Assembly (NCBI RefSeq): GCF_001625195.1
Contig: NC_054391.1
Span: 8,694,552-8,758,551, forward strand
Origin: Drechmeria coniospora
Taxonomy: Eukaryota > Ascomycota > Sordariomycetes > Hypocreales > Ophiocordycipitaceae
Reading direction: 5' to 3'
Length of the DNA stretch: 64,000 bases
Shown: positions 36,662-47,692 of the stretch, piece by piece
How the letters are laid out: each line of letters starts with the position of its first letter
Numbering within the stretch: the first letter of the stretch is position 1
Program-made: the position numbers and the translations under genes
Notes under the pieces: generated by a model
What the model was told of the DNA's origin: nothing
The model's input: the letters and a program-made list of their open reading frames with translations, nothing else
The model's database searches: none

Positions 36662-38413
36662 ATGGAGACGCCGCAAAAGACCGTCATCGTCGGCGCCGGG
36701 CCGGTTGGCTCGCTGGCGGCGTTATATGCCGCTCAGAGAGGCCATCAGGTCGAGGTCTATGAGCTGCGACCAGGTATGCGTCTTGTCTCACTCTCGCTCG
36801 TTCCTCTTGGTGTCAAAGTCACCACCCGTCGTTCCTGTGGCCCATCTGCAATGGCGTGCAGCCGATTGGCTGGAGTATGCTTCGTCCTGACGCATATCAG
36901 ATTTGCGAAATCCCGGCATCATCCCGCTCAACTTTACAAAATCCATCAACCTCGCCGTCTCGGAGCGCGGTATCAACGCCATGCGGCTCGCCGGCCACCC
37001 AACATTGCTCCAGTCCGTCATGGACCGCACCGTCCCCATGCACGCTCGTATGATACACGGCAGAGGGCCGACGGGGGCGCCGTACGAACATTCGCAGAGC
37101 TACGATGCCAGAGGCCGAGTACGTGCGACGACCCTTCTCCGTTCCTGCCGTCGATGCGTGCTCACCGTCGGCCCGTCATGAAGGCGATATACGCCATCGA
37201 TCGCTCAGGACTAAACTCGATTCTTCTTGACCATCTCGACTCGATGCCCAACGTCAAACTATTCTTCAACCATAAGCTTACCGGTGCAGATTTTCGCCAA
37301 TGTCGCGCCTGGTTCGAGGCTCATGACACGGCCTTGGGTGTCAACGGTCGCCCCAAGGAGATCGAAATCACCTTTGACCTCATGATGGGCGCCGACGGTG
37401 CGCATTCGGCCGTTCGGTACCACATGATGAAGTTCTCCCGCATGGATTACCAGCAAGAGTACATCGATACGCTTTGGTGCGAGTTCCAGCTGAGCCCGCG
37501 ACGGGAAACGGGTGGTCCGTGGGGCGAATACCAGATATCGCCGAATCACCTGCACATCTGGCCGGCCAACGACTTCATGTTCATCGCCATCCCGAGTGAG
37601 GTAGGTGCCATCCGTGGTCCTCCGGCCTTGCGAGCCATCGTCGCACCGGCTCACTGACCGTCGCCGCCCAACCAGGACGGGTCCTTCACCTGCACCTTGT
37701 TCCTTCCAAGCAAGCAGTTTGCCGACTTGGAGAGGGACCCGACCAGCTTGCCGGCCTTTTTCGACGAGCACTTCTCGGGTGTCACCGACCTGATTCCCAG
37801 CGAAACTCTCATCTCGTCCTTCGAGGAGAACCCCCACCTTCCGTTGATCAGCCTCAAGTGTCGGCCCTACCACCACGGCTCTTCGGGTGTCATCATCGGG
37901 GACGCAGCCCATGCCATGGTGCCTTTCTACGGTCAGGGCATGAATGCGGGCATGGAAGATGTACGCATACTCTTTTCCATCATGGACAAGCATGCCGAGG
38001 TATGTAAGAGCGAGGCGGGACAACAAACGAGCCACTCCCGGTGCATGTCGCCCGGAACAAGATGCCAGGCTTTGGCTGAGTACTCCCAATTTCGCGCGGC
38101 TGACTCGCATGCCATCAACGACCTGGCGCTGCAAAATTATGTCGAGATGCGGTCATCCGTCCTCTCGAGACGGTATCGACTTCGCAAGTTCCTCGAGGAG
38201 TTTATGAGTGTGAATTTTCCTCAGCTTGGCTGGCACACCAAATATGCGAGAATTAGCTTCAGCAACGAAGGCTACGCTACAATTGTGCGACAAAGTGAGT
38301 ACCAGGGCAGAGTGCTACTTCGAACTTTTGCCGGGCTACTTGTCAGTCCATTCATTGTTACCGGCATATGTTTGGCATACAGATATCGCAAGGTTTTGAA
38401 ATCTTTACTTTGA
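36662..38413 (+). CDS. BNA4: Kynurenine 3-monooxygenase
   Basis: Exons 36662-36773, 36901-37118, 37184-37600, 37676-37999 and 38069-38413 encode 471 residues. The FAD-binding GxGxxG motif is VIVGAGPVGSLAALYAAQRGHQVEVYE at the start; the second flavin motif is GVIIGDAAHAMVPFYGQGMNAGMEDV. KMO-specific blocks are present: INLAVSERGINAMRLAG, MHARMIHG, GADGAHSAVRYHMM and CRPYHHG. A C-terminal hydrophobic stretch (LLVSPFIVTGICLAYRYRKV) fits the outer-mitochondrial-membrane anchor. It hydroxylates kynurenine in the route from tryptophan to NAD. The first intron's end is set by the join P|DLRNPG, which restores the family sequence. Five exons agree in phase. Confidence 0.95.
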
Positions 38414-39299
38414 GGAAGGTACTGGCAGGTAAATAACATGTATCATATTCACCTTTCTTTCTGTCATGTATTCAAACTGTAGAGAAGAATCCGTTGACAT
38501 ACCATTTGTGCATGGTCAAACAACACTCTCCATGGCGAGTTCGGCCATCCACTTCTATCTGGCTTACCCTACACACCTTCAAATCAACCAGGTAGATTTC
38601 TGCTCCGAAAACGAATGATGAATTTTGTACTCCGAGTCGTGGCGACTATCAATCATATCGCTATTTCATTGGATTGCAATGGTAACATGAGTTAAACATG
38701 TATGTTTAATTCTTCTTCTTGTCAAGGGAGTGCAGACGGCATTGCTGTGATATTCTGAAGTATTGTATGCTTGTCCTTGTAAGTACTTGCTCCTTGTGGT
38801 TCAGTACTATTACTGGCAGTATGGAGTACTGAGGATGTACTAAGTACTCCGGACGGAGTATACAGTGCATGTAAGCAAGCACTTACGGAGTACTTAAGGA
38901 GGTAGAAGCCTAGCCCCATAACTGCGGCCAAAAGACTCACTAAAATCTGCGATATCGGCGCTTTACCAACGGCAGTTGCCCTAGTAGTACTGTAAAGTAC
39001 ACAGTACATCTGCATGCAGAGAGCCACTGTTAGGTAACGGATCATGTGGCCGTCATCAACCCGCAACTCCCATCGTTCTCTCTTCGAACCTCAGGCTTGT
39101 TCTTGCCAACAGGTTCAATGCCAATCTGACTCTTCGTTCACTTCACTAGTTGCCGGCCACATAACTGCATGCCCTCACCCAGCATATTTCATTCGCGTAA
39201 TTACCCACAACGAGGGCAGCATTCTTCGGACGACGATCCGTCCAAGACGACCCACAGTTGAGATCATAGCTGATCCGGATAGATTCCCATTGCCCCCCG
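38414..39299. other. Intergenic BNA4 to DDHD gene
   Basis: About 890 bp in tandem orientation. GTAC words cluster at 38780-38900. No ORF or element recognised. Confidence 0.55.
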
Positions 39300-42200
39300 A
39301 TGAACAACCCCCCGCAGCACACCTTTGGTGCCAAGTGTCGGCTCGCCCATATCCCTCGCCGCCTCAGCATCACTGACACGCCCCCGGTTCAAGCCCAGTT
39401 TTTCTACGCATCCTCTGTCCCCATTGACGAACCCCTTTCTGCGCGACTCGCAAGTACTACATTGGATTCAAAGTCGGCAAGGTGCCAGTCACGTCCGTTT
39501 AACAATGGCGATAACAACGATCTGGAGAAGGCCTGGCTGACGCTCTTCTCTGACGCTGCCTGCCAACAGCATGACGCCGTCTTGACAGCCCATCGTGTGC
39601 CGTCCGCCACTTCGCAATGTGCCATGGATATGAAATCTCGGCTCGTCCAGAAACTGGCAGCTCACCATGATACCAAAAACCTTGATCCGTCCAGAAGTGC
39701 AGCCTCGGCCTCCTCATCCGATGCTCTGCCCTCATCTGCTACCGACTGTAGCATCGACCTCCTTCTGAACGTGTCACTCGAGCTGCAGAGCAATATTTGT
39801 AGCCTTTTAAGAAAATACACACCAGAGCTGAGCATCGAAAATATTGCCCAGGAAGTTGTCGCAGCCAGAGGTAGCCGGACCAAGACCGCATCCGTCGTTG
39901 CCGCCGAATCACCAGCTGGGCCATGCTCGTCAAGCACCGACCCTGGCGGAATCCACGATCCTACCAGTTCCCCCCTCAGGCCTAATTCATCGGGGGACAG
40001 AGGCAGTGAGAATACACACCAATCAATGAATGATGTGGCCGATGGCAACCGAAGCCGTCAAAGAGTAGCATTGCAACTGAAAGATAGTTCGCCTCGCATG
40101 CAAAAGCTACCCAGTCCTCGAGGACACATCCGCACCCCGGTGAGGGGCCCTGATGGCGATACGGGCAACCCTTTGGTGCGCGCTGGCGCTGTTGGTATAT
40201 CGCCATCTACTTCAGCTAGCGTTCCACGTAACGACGGTGCACCCAAGGAAACGCTCGCTCCCTGCGGCGGACACGGAAATAACGACGTACCGGTTGTCCA
40301 CAGTGAACCTGGGATGGAGGTGGACGATCCCTCATTCGCTCCTTGCGACCAAGAAGACGCCCTAGGCATCGTGGTTGGCGTATCTCGGCTGCACAAAGTC
40401 ATTCTCCCACTGCTTCAGATGAAGCCCATATATTGGTCTCCAGTCAACGATATCGCCGTCGTGATGAGAGCTACATGGTTTTTCAGGTCAGTGAAGTTTT
40501 CTCGTCATCGATTGCACTCTCTAAAATTGAATCAGAGACACGATGCTACCTGTCAACCCAGTTGTCGCGAACCAGCTAGAGGCTGGATACTGCGAGTTGC
40601 GCCCATGGACGGAGACTTGGAGAGATGAAGTACGATGCGCAATTGAGGTCGGTCCATTAGGCGAGGAGAAGGTCTCGCATTGGCTATGGCCTCAGGACTC
40701 CAACAATGGATTGTACAGGAACAAGAAAGGCAGTTTTGAACCTCCCATTCCATCTGATCCATGCTGTGCCGCACGTTGCTTCCAAGGCGATGCCGCGGCA
40801 CAAGGGTCCATCGAATCTCTTCTCGAGGGACCAGCCGTGGCCAAGGAACTGCCAAACCGTCTCTTTTCTAACCACCACGTAATTTACAAGGACCAGACTC
40901 ACGCTTTTCTTCTGAAACCCAGCCTCAAGCCGTCGGCCTATTATGGAAGACGACCTCTTCTTAAGATCATGAATGGGTCTACGGTCGGTGTTCCCGTCGT
41001 CAGGGGCTTCAGCCGCCGTACCTGGGAACGCGTTCATGGCGGACGACAGACGCGTCATCAGAATGAGCCGCCTTCGCTTGCGTCTGCAGAATCCCAACAG
41101 AACGCCGGCTCGGGTGATTGCCCGGCATGCGAGGCTGAAAACGAACGCGGCCAAGTCACCGACCTTGTTCTTGTTGCTCATGGCATCGGACAAAAAATTG
41201 CCGAGAGGGTGGAGAGCTTCCACTTCACACATGCCATCAATGGCTTTCGGCGAGCTGTGAATCTTGAGCTGACAAATCCCATCGTTCGACAGATTCTTCG
41301 ACAAGATCAGAATGGCCTCATGATATTACCTCTCAACTGGAGAACCGGACTGTCATTTGAAGATGGCCGCGCTGGCAATGCTGAAGGCAGAGCCTCCAGC
41401 GTTGCCGAATCGTTTGCTCTGAAAGACATCGAACCCACCACCATACCGGCCGTCCGCAGCTTGATTTCAGATGTCATGTTCGATATTCCATTCTACATGT
41501 CCCACCACAAAAACAAGATGATCAAGGCTCTCGTCCTTGAGGCGAACAGGGTATATCGTCTATGGTGTCGAAACAATCCAGGGTTTGCCCATCGGGGACG
41601 AGTTCACCTCATTGCCCATTCTCTTGGAAGCGCCATGGCACTTGATGTCCTTTCTCGGCAGCCCACGACGGTCCCCAGCCTCGACTTGAACAATGACGAA
41701 GCCGAGGCACGCTTCTTCGAATTCGACACGAAGAACTTGTTTCTCCTCGGCAGCCCAGCCGGATTTTTCCTTCTCCTCGAACATGGAGCACTCCTGCCTC
41801 GACGTGAGCGCCGCAAGCCGGGCGCTGACCCGGACGATGTTGCAAACGAAAGTGTTGTCGGAGAAGCAGGACAATTTGGCTGCCTCGCAGTGGACAACGT
41901 GTACAATGTTCTTGCCAAGGAGGACCCCATTGCATACCTTCTGAACGGGGCCGTCGATCCCACGTATTCTGCTAGCCTCAAAGTTGCTTATGTCCCCGGC
42001 ACGTCCCAATCTATTTTCAAGTCGTTAGGAGAAGCTGTGCGTCAGGTTGTGCCTGGCATGGCGCCATCCACAAACGCATTCGCTTTGAAGCAGGAGCCAA
42101 TCCCCACGCTTCGCCTCCCCTCCCAACTGGAGCTGGAAGTTCACAATTTCAGCCGCGAGGAGATTGCCGAGAAAAAGGCCTTTCTGCTCAATGATAACGG

Positions 42201-42417
42201 GCAGATAGACTGGTTTCTGAGGTCTGGTGGGGGCCCACTCGAGATTCAGTATCTTAACATGTTGAGCGCGCACACGAGCTACTGGACCAACCTAGATTTC
42301 ATTCGCATGCTTTGCATTGAGATTGGGAGAAAGCCCGGCAAAGCGAACACGCTACCAGCTATGAGGGTTGTCAAAGCAAAACGACGCTTTGCCCCAAGAA
42401 ATCAGGGGTTGGGATAG
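39300..42417 (+). CDS. DDHD-domain phospholipase A1 (phosphatidic-acid-preferring PLA1 family)
   Basis: Exons 39300-40486 and 40536-42417 encode 1022 residues. The N-terminal third has a conserved start (VQAQFFYASSVPIDEPLS), then a long Ser/Pro-rich unstructured region. The block QMKPIYWSPVNDIAVVMRATWFFRDTMLPV spans the intron and is typical of the fungal family. The lipase core starts TDLVLVAHGIGQKIAE; the nucleophile motif is HLIAHSLGSAMALD with Ser at residue 758. The DDHD domain follows (NLFLLGSPAGFFLLLE, YNVLAKEDPIAYLLNG, IDWFLRSG, LSAHTSYWTNLDFIRML), and carries the conserved Asp, Asp, His, Asp positions. Such enzymes hydrolyse phosphatidic acid and related phospholipids and act on mitochondrial or Golgi lipids; yeast Ddl1 is the nearest named relative. 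The 49-bp intron is short but has good ends. Confidence 0.92.
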
Positions 42418-42516
42418 ATATGCCTAAATACAAAGCCAGTCAAAGATTGACCTCTCCAGAGCCGCATTGCGAGTCACAAGTTCCTCGTGACCTTCGTGTC
42501 ATCATCTCCATTGCCG

Positions 42517-45400
42517 TTAGAAGTCGTTCAAGTCCTCCATCTCTTGGTCCAGATTGTCATGTTCATAGAGGAGACTGGACACATCCTGTGCTGCCAGGCT
42601 TCTCGCCATTCCCTCTTCCTCCCGTCTCCTCCCGGCATCCAGCTTCTCGACGTGCTGCTGGAGATCTTTGTAACCCCAAGTGCTGATCCCTTCCTGATCC
42701 TTGGCCCGGAATGGCTGGGCCATTGTTCTCAAGAACCTCTTCGCACTGCTTACGGCCATGTCCGTGCTTAGGTTGGTTTCGGCGTCGAGGAGGCCTTGGT
42801 TTATCCACTTGGGCAGCTGCGACCGCTTCTTCTGGAATCGACGATCAGCAAGCACCATGATTCCATAGTCGTCTTTGCCTCGCAACACCCGACCTAGACA
42901 TTGTGCGGCATGCCGCATAGCATCGAATGACAGGAAGTCGTTCTCCTTGATGCGATAGGTCTCTCGCAAAAACTCAAGCCTCGCTTTCAAGATTCGAGAC
43001 TCTGTGTACTGGAACGGAACTCCGATGCACAACACTGTTCGGCCGTATTGGTGATCGAAATCGATGCCTTCGGAGACCTTCCCTCGAGCGACACACAAGA
43101 GAATAGCCCCCCTGCCGTTGCAGCAGGCTGTCCGATACGTTTCCAGCGCCAAGGACGTCTCTTGTGCGTCGGGGGTTTCGACAAGTATCAGCTTGTACTT
43201 CCACGCTTCATCCAAGATGCCCATGCCCTGCCACATGCTGATGATGGATTCCATATATAGGTACGACGGGAAGAACACGACCAAGCCGTCGGGGGTGATC
43301 TTCGCAAACTCAGTCAGCAGGGTGCCGTAGTTGCGCACCACGCTCGGCTCATTTCGGACTTGGAAACTTGTCGATATTGAGGCTTGGTCACTCCCTCTCG
43401 TCACTATCATCGGCAAAAATGATCTTCGTGCCAACGTCATGCTGTATGACTCTTGTATCACTGTTGCGAAGTTTAACATCTTTGGGTACATCTCAAGTGG
43501 CGAGATGGTACCCGAGGTGATGATGACGGAGTAAAATCTCTCAAAAACTGGCCGAATTGCGATTGCGGCGTCGAGGCAGGTGAAATGCAATATGGGGTTC
43601 GGGACTTCGGCGGTGTCGGATTCGTAAGGCTCAAGGATCAGTAGGAAGCCTTTCTCATACGTAGCGACCAATGTTGCAAAGGTAGCCACTTCCTGCAGTG
43701 GCTGATAGTCCTCAATGTTTGTCAACTCCAGAGTTCGCACTAGAGATGTCAAGCGCTCCGCACAGAACTTGAGTGGTTTTGTTTCGATGAATGTATGCTC
43801 CTTCAGATGGGCAAGAAATGATGGCGGTGTTTCCGAGATTACTTGGCGAACTTTCATTCGGGTCTATTGTGGACAAGATTAGCCGAGGGGCAGCAGCGAT
43901 TATTGCCACCATTGCCAACCTTTAGATACTCGATAAATCTCTTGAGAAAGGTCACGAAGTGCTCCGCACGCCTGATGTTACCAGGCACAGCTTCCTTCAG
44001 AAGGTCATCGGGTAGGACTGATTTCATGTCAGGCTGGCTTCCCGGAATAACCTGACTGAGGAGGATGGATTCTCACCTGGATTGGACATGAACGCATCCT
44101 CCATGCGGTTCTCATTTGCTTCCCGCAGTCCCTCGACAAGCTTCTGGTATTCGGATTGAAGCCTCTCCTGGTCTGTGTCTCGCATTTCGGAAATCTTCTG
44201 TTCCAGATTCTGCGCCCCTCGGGTTGCTTTGCGCAGGGAATCTTCAGTGATGTCGGTACTCAGTGATTCAATACAGACGTTGTCAATGTTGTGCGCCTCG
44301 TCAAAAACAACTATGCAGTCCTTGGAGAAGTCTCGGGATACTCGCTCGGCAATCTTTGGATCTAGGAGATAGTGATATGAGAAGATGACAATGTTGCAGT
44401 ATTGCATCTGCATCGACGAGGTTAGCCTCCAGTGCTGATTTGAGAGACTGCACCCGGATGTGTACCATTCGCCGGGCCGTGAAGTACGGGCATTGCTTGT
44501 GTTCTTCCCCGTAGCGCAGAATATCATCAAAGGTCCAAATTCCATTGGGAATCAGATTATGCGGCTCGAGAAGATCGAGATTCTGTACGAAACGAAGTTA
44601 GCGGGCAAGTCTCAGAACTAAGAGAAGGCCGGCGTACATCGTGATAGACACAGACGTCGACATTTTCTCCACGATTCTTCTTTTCCTTGACAAAACCTGC
44701 TGTCAGGCTCCTACAACGAGAATCGACGACGGAACCGCTCTTTTCACGCTTAACGGAGGGATGGAGGCACAAGTTCTTTCGACTTGTGAGTCCAAGCCCG
44801 CGGAAGTCCTCCTCGTGCCCGAGCTGCTCTGCGCGATACTTCATCAACGACTTTAACTCGACCAAGGCCTTTTCGATCTCGGACATGGTACCTGAACCAG
44901 GTCAGTCATGGACGGGGGCGCGACAGTTGGGATGGGGCCCAAACGGGAGCAGTATATAAGCTTTCGAGTCTCGGGCATGTTCTGTTGGTACGCGACAATT
45001 AGGGAGAGAAGTGAAACGGTCTTGCCGGTTCCCGAAGGCATCTCCAGAACACAGTGACCGCCAGAGTCAAGGGTCTCTGTCCAGTCGATCAGCCAGCGTT
45101 GAGACGGATGCCGGAGGGTAAAAAGGCGTACTCTTGAGGTCACACATGTACCTAACGGCGAAAACATCACTTCAGCATGAAAATGAACGGAGTGATCACA
45201 GGCCAAAAGTACTAACGCATATTGTTCTGTGTTGAGGAGCTCAGTGGTCAGCGAGCGTTCTTGAGTTGGTGGTTCGGGGTAGCTTGCGTGCCTGGGTATA
45301 TCCTAGGATACGGGAACAAAATGGGTAGGCCACTGGTCCTGGGTCAGCAAGAGATGCATGAAACAGGGGAAAGACGGCCCTACTCAATATCGAACTTCAT
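42517..45400 (-). CDS. RAD3: TFIIH DNA helicase Rad3/XPD
   Basis: Ten exons (45400-45384, 45332-45292, 45226-45217, 45151-45132, 45076-44945, 44891-44638, 44582-44466, 44407-44077, 44017-43920, 43863-42517) give 788 residues in consistent phase. Walker A is [13 protein letters not shown], the DEAH box [10 protein letters not shown] and motif [25 protein letters not shown]. The four iron-sulfur cysteines are visible in NLCLHP, SRCRSL, HKQCPYF and QYCNIV. This 5'-3' helicase opens DNA in nucleotide-excision repair and is a structural part of TFIIH. The first four exons are only 17, 41, 10 and 20 nt, needed to build [29 protein letters not shown]; intron 2 (45291-45227) starts with GC. The C-terminus ([15 protein letters not shown]) is acidic as in other fungi. 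Stop lies 99 bp from the DDHD gene stop. Confidence 0.95.
45227..45291 (-). other. GC-AG intron in RAD3
   Basis: CCAG|GCACGC donor and CACAG acceptor, 65 bp. It joins YPRIYP to EQYA via a 10-nt exon, as the XPD N-terminus requires. Confidence 0.82.
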
Positions 45401-46359
45401 TTTCAGTGCACACTTGGCTGGGCTTGACCCAGTGCTGAATGAAGTCCTCCCGAATCGGTGGAGCTGGTCGTTTGCACGAGCTCGTGGCGTATTGAAGTAT
45501 AAATGGCACGGACGCGAGATCACGTGATAAAGCTGTAAGTTACCTAAGGGCTCTTTGACATTGATCTATGAATGTTAATATATAGGTAAATGCTACGAGA
45601 GGTAGTTTCGCCATAAACGTTAGCAGAGTACAAATATAAACTTATCTGGTGAGAATGCAGTACATAGTAATACGGGGTATTTGGTGTCGAATCTACATTT
45701 CGGGAATCGAGCAGGTAAGGGAACGGTATGATATCATCAGATGGGTTTCTTGCAAGGCGGTTGCCAAGTCAAATAGACGCAAGTACGAGTACTAAAGTAT
45801 GTACAGTGTAGAGTTGCAGTAATACGCGTGGACCATGGAGCTGTAAGCACATACCGAGTGCCAGGGGGAGGTACCATTGGCACAAGGAGTATGCATTACT
45901 TCTGCGAGTACATGCACTTCTTGTACTAATGTAGGTGATGCTTGAAGGAATGGATGGGCCACTGAGCGGCCAAGGCGAGGTACTCACCGTACTCCGTACT
46001 CCGTACAAGTACAGTGCAGAACATGTACAGTATAAATACAAGTAAGTGAACTCCGTACAACACTCCGTATACCTAGTAGTAAGTATGTACGGAGTACCTT
46101 ACTCGGCATTAAATACATGTAATTACACCGTCCGTACTAAAGTCGGGCTTTGGCGCACGAGCCCGTGGATTATGAAGTATTTCATGTACTTGTACTGTAC
46201 TCCGTAGACAGGTGGAAAATCCATGACATTTATTTCTGTCAGCATTGCCTACAGTACTTGTACCACTACTAAGTCATACTACCACTGCTAGCTACTACAA
46301 CCAGGACCCCCCGCCGCCAATAAAGCGGTGCAATAAGAATCCTGCGAACCAAGAGCAAA
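45401..46359. other. Intergenic RAD3 promoter to GH16 3' end
   Basis: About 960 bp, AT-rich, with many GTAC words (ACTCCGTACTCCGTAC at 45991-46006 and others to 46250). No gene recognised. Confidence 0.55.
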
Positions 46360-47692
46360 TCACACGAACTTCTTGCCGCTGTATTCATCGGGCGCCGCAT
46401 TGATGATCATGTTGTTTCGGGAACCAGCGGTGCTGCTTCTGGCGGGCGTAACAGTGGGGGAAGCAGGATCAATGGAAGGCTGTGTTGAGTTGAAGTATCG
46501 AATGTCTTGAACTTGGAAATAAAAGTCCTTGAACGCTTTTGGGTTCGAGGCGACGTGTTCGATGCATGTTTTCTTTCCCGTGTGTTTGTCGCATGTTATT
46601 CCGCTTCCTCCGTCCAGTTCAGACCAGAACAGGGGAGTACCAACAGGGTCTCCGCAAAAGGGCAGGGTGAAGATGATCCGCTGTGCTGCAAAGTGACGGT
46701 CGATGTCGCAATCGTCGACGTTGACGGATGGAGCACCCCAGGACTTGACGTCCGGTTGGTCGTCGTCGATGTTGGCCGGCTCTTCGCCTCGTTTCCAGGA
46801 AAATAGCTTGATGTATTCGCTCGTCCATTCGAGAGCCTCTGCTGCGACGTCAGCGAGCCCTTCTTCTCCTTCTTCTCTCACCGTCATGACGGCGGCAGAG
46901 ACACACACGTACGAGTACCGCCCTTGTCCGATGCCCATATACCATTTGGTTCTTCCGACTGGCAGCCCTGGAATGGCCATTGCGTTACCTGATCGGCGTA
47001 GGTGTTGTCGCAGTTGTCGGATATGACGTTGGCTTTCTGGAACGTGGGATGCATTTTGCACGTTCCGAGCACCTTCTCCTCCCCAACATGAAATGCTGGC
47101 TTGTTGGCGACGGCAAGGTTCCAACCTTCGTACAGGTCCATCTCACCGGCGTTAGGCCACGGCCCCTCGCCAAGCAGCCAGCTACGACAAGAGTCAGACT
47201 CGGGCGACAGGATCGGAGGGGTTCAGCGTGGGTTCCTATCGTACTAAGAAGGCCATCCTCCGCACACAGCGGCAGGAAAGTGGCTGAACCGGGTGATCAG
47301 GAGGCCGTGCTTATATGTGTTGCGAGACACCAGACGCAAGCTGCGTCTTCCCTCGTCTTGATTCGGATCGAGTTCGGTTCTGTGGTCGACACCAAGATAT
47401 ACTTCGTCGTTTCGTACCCTTGCCAACTCATTGGTGCGGGCATCGTTCAAGTTTTGAAACTGGACCCAAGCCCAATTGTCGTCCGGTTGAGAGGTGATGG
47501 TGCCCGTCTCATTGGCTCAAGTCAGCATCTTTCTTCAAGAACCTGTTGGGACCATGCACGAACCGTGTTAAAGATGAACTCTTCGAAGAAGTTCTCGGCG
47601 TTTATTGTTTGAGCGAGAGTGTATTTTTGGCCGAATGCGTTGCCGGTAAGAGCAAGTAATGCCGATAGGACAGGAGCCAGCGAGGGAGCCAT
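46360..47692 (-). CDS. Secreted glycoside hydrolase family 16 protein (putative endo-1,3(4)-beta-glucanase)
   Basis: Five exons, 47692-47564, 47507-47245, 47181-46989, 46967-46913 and 46838-46360, encode 372 residues. The start gives a signal peptide (MAPSLAPVLSALLALTGNAFG). GH16 landmarks follow: YLGVDHRTEL, SLRLVSRNTYKHGLLI, CGGWPSYWLLGEGPWP, then GEMDLYEGWN, which contains the ExDxxE catalytic triad (Glu nucleophile, Asp, Glu acid/base). Further on are ALEWTSEYIKLFSW and DCDIDRHFAAQRIIFTLPFCGD. The enzyme likely cleaves mixed or 1,3-linked beta-glucans of fungal or other walls; substrate is not proven. There is a short Ser/Thr-rich tail but no GPI-type hydrophobic end. Donor GTTCGT in intron 1 and acceptor choices in introns 1 and 4 are moderately certain. 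Confidence 0.88.
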
